From the NCBI RefSeq assembly GCF_006965445.1, contig NZ_CP041356.1, forward strand, positions 1,922,001-1,986,000: a stretch of DNA of 64,000 nt, written 5' to 3'. Both the position numbers and the translations under genes were made by a program. Under the pieces are notes generated by a model. That model did not search any database. It saw nothing but the letters and a program-made list of their open reading frames with translations, and was not told the DNA's origin. Each line of letters starts with the position of its first letter. Position 1 is the stretch's first letter. Of this stretch, positions 37,570-47,751 are shown one piece after another. The stretch is from Lactococcus protaetiae (GTDB lineage Bacteria > Bacillota > Bacilli > Lactobacillales > Streptococcaceae).

Positions 37570-39012
37570 TCAGTAACTCGTCACCATTTTTATCAGTTGT
37601 TCATCAACGACCTCGGCTGCTTTTCTCCCTTCACGAATTGCCCAAATAACGAGAGAGGGGCCACGCCTTGCGTCTCCAGCGACCAGAACCTTGTCATTAT
37701 TAGTTGTGTAATTATCATAAATTTCTTTTACCCCAAAATTGCTCAGTAAATCTTTGTCAGTACTGACAAAACCCATCGCAAGCAATACAAGATCAGCTTC
37801 TAGTAATTTTTCAGTGCCTGCAACGGATTTAAAATCTGGACCAACTTCGGCAACTTGTAATGCTTTGATTTGCCCTTGATTATCACTGATAAACTGTGTT
37901 GCGGTCATTTTATAAGCAGTCAAATCAATATTTCCCGCAAACTGTGCTTCTTCCTGTCCATAGCCTTGTTTTAGAACCATCGGCCACTCTGGCCAAGGAT
38001 TATTTTCTGTCCGCTCAAAAGGCAAAGGAGGCGTAATTTCAAGTTGTTGAACACTAGTTGCTCCGAGACGAACGGCTGTCCCGATGCAGTCATTTCCTGT
38101 ATCTCCACCTCCGATAACAATTACTTTTTTTCCTTCAAGTGATTTTGGAACATTATTTTCACCAACAGCGAGTACAGTTTTTGTTGTTTCAGTTAAAAAA
38201 TCCACTGCAAAACGAATCCCTGATAATTCACGACCAGCGATAGGTAAATCTCTTGGTATCCCAGCTCCAATTGCCAATATTATTTTATCAAATCGGCTCT
38301 CTAAATCATCATAACTCAAATCACGTCCAATCTCAGTATTCGCTACAAACTGGACACCAAGTTTTTCCATTAAATCAATTCGTGTCTGAACAACGTTCTT
38401 ATCAAGTTTCATGTTGGGAATGCCATACATCAGCAAACCACCAAAACGGTCTGATTTTTCAAATACCGTGACAGTATGACCAAGCTGATTAAGCCTCCAA
38501 GCTGCAGCTAGGCCTGCAGGACCTGAACCAATCACTGCAATTTCAAAACCTGTTGGTTCTGCTGCTTGCCCAGCTTCAAATACCCAACCTGAATCATTGG
38601 CTAAATCTCCAAGGAAACGTTCGTTATCCTTAATGGTTATCCCTTCACCATGAAGTGCTTCAGCACAAGATTTTTCACAAGGTGCAGGACAAACTCGTCC
38701 TGTAAATTCTGGAAATGGGTTAGTCAATACTAGACGTTCGTAAGCCTTTTTCTGAACCCCTCTATAAATCAAATCATTCCACTCTGGAATATGATTATCA
38801 TTTGGACAACCAGAAACTGCTCGTTTGCCTCCATAAAAGATTCCTTGGTGACAGAATGGCACATCACAATGCATACAGCGCGCTGCTTGTCTTTTTCGTT
38901 CTTCTACGGATAAAGGAACTTGCAATTCTGCAAAATCGCGTACACGCTCTGCAACTTCTCTATAAGGATTATTTACTTTTTGATATTTTAAAAATCCATT
39001 TGGATCTGCCAT
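37570..39012 (-). CDS. gltD: glutamate synthase (NADPH) small subunit
   Basis: The 480-residue FAD/NADPH subunit has an N-terminal Fe-S domain (CMHCDVPFCHQG, GCPNDNHIPEW, CPAPCEKSC), FAD site VIGSGPAGLAAAWRLNQLG (near 152) and NADPH site VIGGGDTGNDC (near 294). It delivers electrons to GltB for glutamate formation from glutamine and 2-oxoglutarate. Its ATG shares one base with the gltB stop (TAATG). A TTTGTCAGTACTGACAAA palindrome is inside the gene (37753-37770). Confidence 0.97.
   Translation of the reverse strand: MADPNGFLKYQKVNNPYREVAERVRDFAELQVPLSVEERKRQAARCMHCDVPFCHQGIFYGGKRAVSGCPNDNHIPEWNDLIYRGVQKKAYERLVLTNPFPEFTGRVCPAPCEKSCAEALHGEGITIKDNERFLGDLANDSGWVFEAGQAAEPTGFEIAVIGSGPAGLAAAWRLNQLGHTVTVFEKSDRFGGLLMYGIPNMKLDKNVVQTRIDLMEKLGVQFVANTEIGRDLSYDDLESRFDKIILAIGAGIPRDLPIAGRELSGIRFAVDFLTETTKTVLAVGENNVPKSLEGKKVIVIGGGDTGNDCIGTAVRLGATSVQQLEITPPLPFERTENNPWPEWPMVLKQGYGQEEAQFAGNIDLTAYKMTATQFISDNQGQIKALQVAEVGPDFKSVAGTEKLLEADLVLLAMGFVSTDKDLLSNFGVKEIYDNYTTNNDKVLVAGDARRGPSLVIWAIREGRKAAEVVDEQLIKMVTSY
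37753..37770. repeat. iterated palindrome variant inside gltD
   Basis: TTTGTCAGTACTGACAAA, an 18-bp perfect palindrome with the GTCAGTACTGAC core, encoding part of GFVSTDKD. Confidence 0.9.
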
Positions 39013-42000
39013 TAGATTACCTCCGATACTTTCTCAAAGGTTGCCATCGTAAGCTTTTCGCCTGACAAACCTGTTTTGGCAAGTGTTTCTTCTACATCTT
39101 TGATATGATGATATTCTCTCGGATAAACTTTAATAAATTTTTGATGTTCTGTTTCCCAATTTTCCAAGATATATCGTGCTTTTGCAGAGTTTGTATATTG
39201 TAAATGCTTCTTCAACAACACTTGTAATTTATCGTCGCCTGTTGTTTCTCCAAGATGATAAAGTTCTACCATTTCATGATTAACTTTTCCTGCAAAGTTT
39301 CCTGCAACATCATATACATAAGCGACACCGCCAGACATCCCTGCTGCGAAATTACGACCAGTTGTGCCCAAAATCACTGCAACCCCACCTGTCATATATT
39401 CGCAACCATGATCGCCTACACCCTCAACAACAAACTCTGCACCAGAATTTCGGACACCACAGCGTTCACCCGCTCTGCCTCGGAAATAAGCTTCTCCACC
39501 GATTGCTCCAAAAAGGGCGACATTCCCAATGATAGAGGTGTTTTCTATGTTATATGCCGCATCAACAGGCGGCTTGATAATCAGTCGTCCTCCAGATAGA
39601 GATTTGCCAATATAGTCATTTGCCTCGCCAACAAGGGTTAACTCCATGCCAGCTGTTGCGTAAGCTCCAAAAGATTGTCCAGCAACACCATCATAGCTGT
39701 AACGTACTATAGCATCTTTCAGTCCAAAATTACCATAACGTTCTGCAATCCATCCCGCCATTCTCGCTGTAGCTGTCCGATTAATATTCTTAATTTCTTC
39801 ATGAACGCTAGAGAAAGCGCCTGAGTTGATTGCTGATTCTAATGTTGCATCAAGCTCACGCCAAGGACGACTCTCATCAAATGGATTTTCGTGTTTGACA
39901 GCGATAGGTAAAGTGTGACCAATCATTCGCTCAAAGTCTAAACCTTGCATCTTATCTGGAAGCTGTTCTTTTTTATGAAGCAACTCTGCATGACCAACAA
40001 GCTCATCAATCGTTCGGAAACCAAGTTCTGCAAGAATTTCTCGCAGTTCTTCTGCCATAAAATGCATCAGACGCACAATATGCTCAGGTTTTCCCATGAA
40101 ATTTGCACGTAATTTTGGATTTTGTGTCGCAATCCCTACTGGGCAGGTATTCAAATGACAATTTCTTGTCATAATACAACCAATAGCGACTAAAGCAAGA
40201 CTACCAAATGAATACTCCTCGGCGCCTAACATTGCCGCAACTGCAACATCACGACCTGTCACAACCTTGCCATCAGTTTCTAAAATCATGCGGTCACGCA
40301 AATTATTCATTGTCAATGTTTGGTGTGCTTCAGCTAGTCCCATTTCCCATGGAAGCCCTGCATCACGTGTAGAATTTCTTGGACTTGCCCCAGTACCACC
40401 ATCATATCCAGAAATAACAACTTTATCAGCACCAGCTTTGACACAGCCTGTAGCGATTGTTCCTACTCCAGTGGACGAAACTAATTTCACATCAATTTGA
40501 GCATAGGGATTAACTTTTTTAAGGTCAAAGATAAGTTGAGACAAATCTTCGATTGAATAAATATCATGATGAGGTGGAGGGGAAATCAAGCTCACACCAG
40601 GTGTAGAATTTCTTACTTCTGCAACCCACGGGAATGCTTTTTTACCTGGCAATTGTCCGCCTTCACCTGGTTTTGCTCCTTGTGAAATCTTAATCTGAAT
40701 TTCTTCGGCAGACATCAAGTAAGCTGCTGATACACCAAAGCGGCCTGAGGCAACTTGTTTGATTTTAGAATTAAATGCAGTACCATAACGTTTAGCATTT
40801 TCTCCGCCTTCTCCAGAGTTGGACTTGGCACCAATGGAATTCATTGCTTCAGCTAGGCATTCATGTGCTTCTTTGGATAGTGAGCCGAAACTCATCGCAC
40901 CGATTTTAAATCGTTTGACAATGTTTGAGGCAGGTTCAACTTCCGCTAACGTTATTGGTTTACGATCGGATTTGATTTCCCAGATATGACGTAAACTAGT
41001 TGGGTGTTGTTTCGCTTCGTCAGTCAAATATCCTGTGTATTTTTTAAACTTTTGATAATCATTTTGACGGACAGCATTTTGGATTTCATAAATCATGATT
41101 GGGTCATAAATATGATGTTCTCCACCATCTTCAAGCGAACGATATTGAAAGCTTCCGCCTGTTTCAAGTAAGTCATTTGCCAGGTGACCATAAGCTTTTT
41201 CATATCTTGCACGATATTCATCTTCTATTTGTGCCAATGAAAGTCCACCGATTCTTGTGCTCGTCCCTGTGAAATATTTGTCAACAACTTCTTTTGATAA
41301 ACCAATGGCCTCAAAAAGCTGTGCGCCTTTATAGCCGACAATGGTTGAAATTCCCATACGACTCATGACTTTCACAATTCCTTTTTCGGCAGCATGACGA
41401 TAATTTTCAAGTTGTTCAGGTGAGCCCATTTCCCAATCTGATAGTGTTGCATAAGCACCATAAGGATGGATTGCAGATGCGCCGTAACCCACAAGTGTTG
41501 CAAAGTGATGGACTTCGGAAACCTCTGCTGTATCTAAAACAATCGCAAATTTTGATGCTGCACGTCTTCCAAGCATGTAGTGATATAAGCCTGATAAAGC
41601 AAGCAAAATGGGCATCGGCACTTTTCCTTTTTCAAAGGCTCTATCACTCAGAACAATGATTGTCGCACCCGCATTGATGAGTCCTTCGACTTTATAGAAC
41701 AATTTATTTAACGCATTTTCTAAAATGTCATTTTCATCATACAATGTAGAAACAACTTCTGTGTGATACTGAGGTTCTTTTAGTGCTAAAATCTTTTCAA
41801 AATCTGTTGTTGAAAGGACTGGACTTGTTAATTTGAGCTTACGAACGTTGTCAGCACTTACAGAAGCCGGATTTCCATCTTCACCAAGATAAGTTTCTGT
41901 GCCAATAACAATCTGCTCTCTAATTGCATCAATAGGTGGGTTGGTGACTTGAGCAAACTGTTGTTTGAAGAAGTTGTAAAGTGATTGCGCTTGTTCTGAC

Positions 42001-43465
42001 AAAACAGCTAGTGGCGCGTCAAATCCCATTGATATTGTAGGTTCTGCTGCATTTTCCGCCATTGGCAACATAACTGTACGAATCATTTCGTCATTATAGC
42101 CAAAAAGCTTCCACATTGCTTTAATGTTTGCTGACGGAATCTTGTCAGTAGATATTTTTTCTGTCAGTGCTGACAGATTTTTTAAACCTGCTGATAGCCA
42201 GTCTTGGTAAGGATATTTGCTCGCATAATATTTTTTGACTGCATCATTTCTTATCATTTCGCCTTTGTCAGTGTTGACCAAAATCATATTACCTGGACCA
42301 AGTACTGATTTTTCAACGATTTGATTGGCCGGAATATCCACAACACCTGACTCTGAAGACAGAATGATAAAATTATCTTTTGTAATAAGATAACGGCTTG
42401 GACGTAGTCCGTTTCTGTCAAGCCTAGCACCAACGGTCGTTCCATCAGTAAATACAAGTGCTGCTGGGCCATCCCAAGGTGCGATATGTGCAGTACTGTA
42501 TTCGTAAAATGCTTTTAGTCCAGGAGCCAAACCTGTATTCTCTCCCCAAGCTTCTGGAATCATTGCAAGTAGACTCTCAGGCATTTCTCGTCCGTTTCTA
42601 TAAAGATGCTCCATACAATTTTCCAATTTTGCTGAGTCAGAGTTCTCAGAGTTATACATCTCAATATCATGAACTTTCATCCAATTTTCAGCGCCACGTA
42701 ATGTATTAATTTCGCCATTATGCGCCAAAAAACGGAAAGGCTGGGCCCGATTCCATGATGGAAAAGTATTCGTAGAAAATCGACTGTGTGTCAAAGCAAT
42801 GTGGCTTTTAAAAGTTTCATCAGATAAATCTGGATAGAATAATTTGACCTGATAAGCGTGTAACATTCCTTTATAGACCACTGTCTTACTTGACAAAGAA
42901 CAAATATACAAGTCATTTTCATCAAATCTTTTTTCAAGTGAACGACGAATATCAAATAAGTCACTTTCAAAATCTTTGTCAGCACTGACAGCTTTTTGTT
43001 CAATGAATACTTGCACAAAAGCAGGCATAATTTTTTGAGCAGTCAATCCACATGATTCATAGTGAAAAGGAACTGCACGCGTGAATAAAACTTCGTGTCC
43101 CTGCGCTTTTACTGCGGCAGTAATGGATTCCAATGCTTGCCTTTGCTTGTTTTCTTGACGCGAAAGAAAGAATTGCCCTACTGCGTAGTTTCCTTTCTCT
43201 GGAAGTTTCACATTATTTTCTTTGGCTATTTTTACAAAAAATTCATGAGGTAAAGCAAGTAAAATTCCCGCTCCATCTCCTGTTTCGGGTTCAGCACCAG
43301 TCCCCCTCTATGATTCATCCGTTTAAGCATCGTGAGTGCGTGTTCAACAAGTTGGTGACTTGCTCTGCCATCAATTTGAGCAATAAAGCCCATTCCACAA
43401 GCATCCGACTCAAAGTCTGGCTGCCACAAAGTTGTTTTCATTGCTTTTCTTGCTTCAGCTTTCAT
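39012..43465 (-). CDS. gltB: glutamate synthase (NADPH) large subunit, one-base frameshift
   Basis: The protein is 1484 residues once one G is added at CCCCC 43302-43306, which joins MNHRGG to TGAEPETGDGAGILLALPHEF. Cys23 in ESDACGMGF is the N-terminal nucleophile after propeptide removal. The FMN/synthase domain holds GEGGQLPGKKAFPWVA, and the 3Fe-4S cluster motif is CIMTRNCHLNTCPVG. A GXGXG region at the C-terminus closes the protein. It takes glutamine amide nitrogen to make glutamate. Iterated-palindrome copies occur at 41848, 42161 and 42976. Confidence 0.93.
42161..42176. repeat. iterated palindrome inside gltB
   Basis: CTGTCAGTGCTGACAG, encoding part of NLSALTEK on the minus strand. 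A looser pair GCTGACGGAATCTTGTCAG lies just before it at about 42130. Confidence 0.9.
42976..42991. repeat. iterated palindrome variant inside gltB
   Basis: TTGTCAGCACTGACAG, one mismatch to the perfect form, encoding part of AVSADKD. Confidence 0.85.
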
Positions 43466-43528
43466 TTCTTTCCCTCTCAGTCATTAAATTTTGATAATTT
43501 ATTATTTTCTGACTATTATCTGGTTTAA

Positions 43529-43548
43529 AAAAGCGGAAAACCGCTTTT
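43529..43548 (-). terminator. ilvE terminator
   Basis: AAAAGCGG and CCGCTTTT pair around AAAA; T-run follows on the minus strand. Confidence 0.9.
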
Positions 43549-43577
43549 GATTTTTACTCCTTTGATATGAATCACTC

Positions 43578-44600
43578 TTAATTTACTTTAACAATCCATC
43601 CATCAGGTGCTTCTACATCACCAAATTGAATGCCAACAAGTTCATCATATAAACGTTTAATCGTTGGCCCAACCTCTGTTTCCGAATGGAAAACATACTG
43701 TTTTTCTCCATCATCAATACGTCCAATAGGTGAAATAATAGCAGCTGTTCCACAAGCTCCAGCTTCAACAAATTGATTCAAATCACTCACAGGAACATCT
43801 GTTTCAATTGCTTTCAAACCCAGACGATGTTCCGCTAAATATAAGAGTGAATATTTAGTAATTGAAGGCAAAATAGACGGACTCAACGGCGTAATAAATT
43901 CATTTTCCGCCGTAATCCCGAAGAAATTTGCTGCTCCGACTTCTTCAATCTTTGTATGTGTTGCTGGATCAAGATAAATGGCATCAGCATAACCCGCTTT
44001 TTTAGCACCAACTTCTGCTTGAAGTGATGCAGCGTAATTTCCTCCAACTTTTGCACCGCCTGTCCCCAAAGGAGCAGCACGATCATAGTCGCGTGAAATA
44101 ACAAAGTTTGATGGTGCCAAACCACCTTTAAAATAAGAACCTACAGGCATTGCAAAAACAGTAAAAAGATATTCATCCGCAGGTTTCACCCCAATAATAT
44201 CCCCAATCCCAATAAGCAGCGGGCGAAGATAAAGCGTCCCACCTGTACCATAAGGAGGCACAAAATCTTCATTAGCTTTAACTACTTGCTTAACTGCATC
44301 AATAAACATTTCTGTTGGAACTTCTGCCATGCACAAGCGACGCGCCGTTTTTTGAAGTCGTGCTGCATTTTGGTCTGGGCGGAAAAGCTGAATTGAGCCA
44401 TCTTTTGTGCGATAAGCTTTCAGTCCTTCAAAACCTTGTTGACCATAGTGTAGAGCAGGAGAAGACTCACTAATATGGAGTTGATTGTCTCCTGTTAGCT
44501 CCCCTGTACTCCATTGTCCATCTTTATAGCGGGCAATATAGCGAAATGGTAAGTTTGTATAGTTAAATCCTAGGTTTTCCCAGTCTAAATCAATCGTCAT
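43578..44600 (-). CDS. ilvE: branched-chain amino-acid aminotransferase
   Basis: The 340-residue PLP fold-type IV enzyme transfers amino groups to and from Leu, Ile and Val. The PLP lysine is K184 in GGAKVGGNYAAS; HYGQQGFEGLKAYR (near 51) and GTLYLRPLLIG (near 121) are family motifs. The start at 44600 (MTIDLDWENLGF) follows TCGGAGGATGTT; the open frame upstream to 44837 overlaps the divergent mscS gene and is rejected. Confidence 0.96.
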   Translation of the reverse strand: MTIDLDWENLGFNYTNLPFRYIARYKDGQWSTGELTGDNQLHISESSPALHYGQQGFEGLKAYRTKDGSIQLFRPDQNAARLQKTARRLCMAEVPTEMFIDAVKQVVKANEDFVPPYGTGGTLYLRPLLIGIGDIIGVKPADEYLFTVFAMPVGSYFKGGLAPSNFVISRDYDRAAPLGTGGAKVGGNYAASLQAEVGAKKAGYADAIYLDPATHTKIEEVGAANFFGITAENEFITPLSPSILPSITKYSLLYLAEHRLGLKAIETDVPVSDLNQFVEAGACGTAAIISPIGRIDDGEKQYVFHSETEVGPTIKRLYDELVGIQFGDVEAPDGWIVKVN

Positions 44601-44775
44601 AACATCCTCCGAAAATTTTCTGTTATAATAGATTATATTATTTTCTGAAAAGGAAAACAAGAAAATATTCAGAATTTTTATTAAAAATTCAGTCAATGTT
44701 CGGTTTTGTTTTGATAAAACAGCATAATACCAAGCTTTCATAGCTTTTAATAAAAATATCAGCGATTGGAGAATT

Positions 44776-45528
44776 ATGAACTTTTTAAAAATAAATTGGG
44801 AAGATTTAGGCACGCTTCTCCTTGACAAATTAATCACTATTATCCTTGTCAGCCTACTTTTCTTTATCCTTTATCAAGCTGGAACTCGAATTGTAAAGCG
44901 ACTTTTTAAAAACTATAGCGAACAAAAATGGACGGATACTTCTCGAATTTTAACGCTCTCTAGACTTACAACCAGTGGCATCCATTACCTTACCGTTTTT
45001 CTATATATCTACACGGTTCTTGGCCTTATCGGTATTCCTGTAGGAAATGTTTTAGCTGGTGCTGGAATTATTGGTGTGGCCCTTGGCTTTGCGGGACGCG
45101 ATTTAGTTGCTGATATTATCAATGGTTTTTTTATCATTGTTGAACATCAGATTAATGTTGGCGATACTGTGGCCTTTTCCGGTTTAGATATTGAAGGAAT
45201 TGTCAAAACTGTAGGTATCCGCTCTATTACTGTCATTGGGACAGATGGTGCAACTACTTTTATCCCAAATCGTAACATTGCCGCACTAAAAAATTACTCT
45301 TATACAGCCCGCACAGTCAATCTTGATGTACCAGTAGACCTGTCAGTACTGACAGAAACAAAAGCACATATTTTATCAGTAAATGCTGATTATCCGCAAG
45401 TTAAATTCGCAGGAATTATTAACCATGAAGAAAAATTATTTATCCGTAGCACATTAACTGCTTCATCAGCCGAACTTCCAGCTTTAAAAATGGAAATTTT
45501 GGATAAATATTACGACACCCCATACTGA
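44776..45528 (+). CDS. small-conductance mechanosensitive channel (MscS family)
   Basis: The 250-residue protein has three membrane segments, the last being the pore helix with the Gly/Ala pattern GAGIIGVALGFAGRDLVADIINGFF (near 95-120), and a cytoplasmic MscS beta domain (NVGDTVAFSGLDIEGIVKTVGIRSI). It opens under membrane tension to release solutes. It is divergent from ilvE. A perfect CTGTCAGTACTGACAG at 45340 encodes LSVLTE in its C-terminal domain. Confidence 0.93.
   Translation: MNFLKINWEDLGTLLLDKLITIILVSLLFFILYQAGTRIVKRLFKNYSEQKWTDTSRILTLSRLTTSGIHYLTVFLYIYTVLGLIGIPVGNVLAGAGIIGVALGFAGRDLVADIINGFFIIVEHQINVGDTVAFSGLDIEGIVKTVGIRSITVIGTDGATTFIPNRNIAALKNYSYTARTVNLDVPVDLSVLTETKAHILSVNADYPQVKFAGIINHEEKLFIRSTLTASSAELPALKMEILDKYYDTPY
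45340..45355. repeat. iterated palindrome inside the mscS gene
   Basis: CTGTCAGTACTGACAG on a plus-strand gene, showing that orientation of the host gene does not matter. Confidence 0.9.
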
Positions 45529-45609
45529 CAGATTTTTACAACGAATTGATGTTACAATCTAACTTCATGGCGTAAAAACATTGCCATGACACACTAATTG
45601 CAGTTGCTA

Positions 45610-45953
45610 TAGCTAAACCACTCTAAAATCCAACCAAGATTGCTCTAAATTAATTGAGTTCGGTGCGCTAGAAGCTAGGAAAATAGCTGCTCCGCTGTTC
45701 ATTCGCTCTATGCGAGTAAACTCGCTAGGCGAAATGGCAACTTGGAACCTGTCCTTGCGGACAGAACCCCAATTTCCTATCTACGCAGCAAGCTGCTCCG
45801 CTGTCCACACCGCAGGTATCCATGCTCGCTACGGCACTAAAATGCCTAGTCGCACTGGTTCTCGCTAAGCGACTGAAGTCGCAAGTCAAGGACGACAACG
45901 AAAGACTGGCGGAAAATTTGAGGAAGATTGGGGGTTTTAGAGTGGCTTGGCTA
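45610..45953. mobile_element. MITE-like element with TA ends and 20-bp inverted repeats
   Basis: GCTAAACCACTCTAAAATCC at the left and the complement of GGGTTTTAGAGTGGCTTGGC at the right match in 17 of 20 positions. Each end is bordered by TA, as for IS630/mariner-type insertions. The interior has no transposase, but carries the same hairpin modules as the mosaic repeats (CTGTCCACACCGC, GTATCCATGCTCGCTACGGC, CTAGTCGCA). It accounts for most of the 45529-46054 gap. Confidence 0.7.
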
Positions 45954-46025
45954 TAATTCCCCCACATCTATAAAGTGGAACGAAAGTAGCGGTTAGTATA
46001 ACAGAACACTTGTCAGCTACTACAA

Positions 46026-46055
46026 AAAAAACGTGAAAATTACTTCACGTTTTTT
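46026..46055 (-). terminator. terminator of the 80-residue ORF
   Basis: AAAAACGTGAA and TTCACGTTTTT pair directly at the stop codon. Confidence 0.8.
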
Positions 46056-46297
46056 CAATACTGTCCAGTCAAAAATTTCTCTAAGTTAGCAACTGTTTTG
46101 ATTTGGTAGTCCGTTTTACTTGCATTATTTTCCAAGTAACCTTGCTCATAGCCTGTCACAATAAACTTCGCCATCTGCTTACCATTCATCAATAACTCAT
46201 ACGATTGGTCTAGTTTTTTCAAAACATAAGCTCGATACTTGGAAGAACCTGACTCTTCCGCTTTTTCGACCAATTTTCTAATCAATTCAGTATCCAT
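46055..46297 (-). CDS. conserved small soluble protein, function unknown
   Basis: The 80-residue protein is mostly helical and charged (MDTELIRKLVEKAEESGSS, LEKFLTGQY), with no signal peptide, membrane segment or motif I recognise. AAAAGGAGATGAA precedes the ATG, and a good terminator follows, so it is likely real and monocistronic. No function is inferred. Confidence 0.6.
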   Translation of the reverse strand: MDTELIRKLVEKAEESGSSKYRAYVLKKLDQSYELLMNGKQMAKFIVTGYEQGYLENNASKTDYQIKTVANLEKFLTGQY

Positions 46298-46444
46298 TTC
46301 ATCTCCTTTTCGAGGTTAAACTCAACTGCTTGAAACAAATGATAGCAATCTTGAAAGAAAAATCCCTCGTTAAATTCTTTAAAATATAATTACAAAGTCA
46401 TTGTAGCAAAGCTAAAGCGATTTTTCAAGAACTTATAGGAAAAT

Positions 46445-46670
46445 TCATCAAAGATATATTGCTTTGAATTTCGTCTGACATCTATAAAACACTAGTGCTT
46501 TGCGCCTCAACTTGTGGCTTCGGCTTTTGCTCTTGGGGCTTTAGGACAGCGGAGACAACACTTAGTTTTCTTGGATCAATCATTTTTTAGTCGCTTAGTT
46601 GTTGCCCCTAGAGAATGTAGCTTAATTCACCAGCGATTCAAAACTTTTCCTGAATAATTCTTGATTTCAT
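46445..46670 (+). repeat. mosaic intergenic repeat, copy 7 (degenerate)
   Basis: It runs from TCATCAAAG to TTCTTGATTTCATT and matches copies 1 and 3 in TTGAATTTCGTC, TCGCTTAGTTGTT and CTAGAG. Its final TCA is the complement of the rnhB stop codon. It explains most of the 46298-46666 gap. Confidence 0.75.
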
Positions 46671-47443
46671 TTTTCGGATTCAACCATAGACTTAATCGGT
46701 TCATAGGATTTTCGATGAATAGGTGTAATTCCCAACTCTGTCAGTGCTGACAGATGTTTTGCTGTACCGTAACCAACATTATTTTCAAAATCATAACCAG
46801 GAAATTCAAGAGCAAAACTTGCCATCATCTCATCACGGGTCACTTTTGCAATAATTGAAGCCGCGGCAATCGAAAGCGATGTTGCATCCCCATGAATAAT
46901 CTTGGTCTGTGGTATCTCAATATCAAGCGCCATCGCATCAATCAACAGATGCTCAGGAACAACTTTCAAATTTTCTACTGCCTGTAACATTGCGATTTTT
47001 GTCGCTTCATAAATATTAACTTCATCAATTTTTTCGTGACTAACCACTCCAATTCCGACAGCAATAGCTTGTTTTTGGATTTCAGTAAATATCGCATGAT
47101 GTTTTGATTTTGGCACTTTTTTACTATCATTCAATCCTCTAATTTTACAATTAGGAGGTAAAATCACCGCCGCTGTCACTACTGGTCCTGCAAGTGGTCC
47201 CCGTCCCACTTCGTCAATTCCAGCAATTAACTCAATGCCTTGCGCATATAAATTCCGCTCAAATTCAAGCATTTTCTCCAAGCGTTCATTTTCTACGGCT
47301 TCCACAAGAATTTGTTTTTTTCGAGCCTTGATTGCCAAATGAACACCTGAGCGTAAATCAGCTTCAAAAATCTCAAATTCAGGTGCTGACAAATCTGTCA
47401 GTTCTGACAATTGTTCTTTAATTTCTTTAATCGTTTGTCCCAT
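46667..47443 (-). CDS. rnhB: ribonuclease HII
   Basis: The 258-residue enzyme removes ribonucleotides and RNA-DNA hybrids. [17 protein letters not shown] (near 94) has the catalytic Asp-Glu pair, and [10 protein letters not shown] and [21 protein letters not shown] supply the other acidic residues. Its TGA stop is formed by the edge of repeat copy 7 (GAAAAATGAAATCAAG). Two iterated-palindrome copies lie inside (46738, 47395), the first encoding HLSALTE, where the motif forms a surface stretch before the conserved [13 protein letters not shown] end. Confidence 0.95.
   Translation of the reverse strand: MGQTIKEIKEQLSELTDLSAPEFEIFEADLRSGVHLAIKARKKQILVEAVENERLEKMLEFERNLYAQGIELIAGIDEVGRGPLAGPVVTAAVILPPNCKIRGLNDSKKVPKSKHHAIFTEIQKQAIAVGIGVVSHEKIDEVNIYEATKIAMLQAVENLKVVPEHLLIDAMALDIEIPQTKIIHGDATSLSIAAASIIAKVTRDEMMASFALEFPGYDFENNVGYGTAKHLSALTELGITPIHRKSYEPIKSMVESEK
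46738..46753. repeat. iterated palindrome inside rnhB
   Basis: CTGTCAGTGCTGACAG. A second, imperfect copy CTGTCAGTTCTGACAA is in the same gene at 47395-47410. Confidence 0.9.
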
Positions 47444-47513
47444 TTTTATAAATTCCCATTTTCAAGAAAAAATTACTGACACTGTTTAACATTTATACCT
47501 ATGGTTTACGTTT

Positions 47514-47742
47514 CACGCAAACCGCTTCTTGCAGTATCTTTGCAGCTGCCACTTAGTGTTAGATTGCGATTTGAACTTGCCACTTTATAGGATCTTCAGC
47601 GCTTACGGATATGCTAGTTGTTACATCTAGTGGCGTAGCGAGCATCGGCAGCCTTTTTATCAGACGCTTTAGCGGCTAGATAAAACGGACAAATGTTTAT
47701 CGCGTAGCCGTAAGGCGGAGATAGCACGCACTTGCTTTGATA
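47514..47742 (-). repeat. mosaic intergenic repeat, copy 8
   Basis: The right end, TAGCACGCACTTGCTTTGATAA, lies nine bases from the rbgA stop. It shares GCCTTTTTATCAGACGC, TTTAGCGGCTAGATAAAACG and GACAAATGTTTATCGCGTAG with copy 9. The left end is degraded. It fills the 47444-47751 gap. Confidence 0.85.
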
Positions 47743-47751
47743 AAAACTCCA

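Noticed and set aside
44601-44837. N-terminal extension of the ilvE frame
   Set aside because: It overlaps divergent mscS, and the ATG at 44600 has GGAGG and the family N-terminus.
45725-45967. 80-codon minus-strand frame
   Set aside because: It lies in the MITE-like element; the same modules recur in other copies in other frames.
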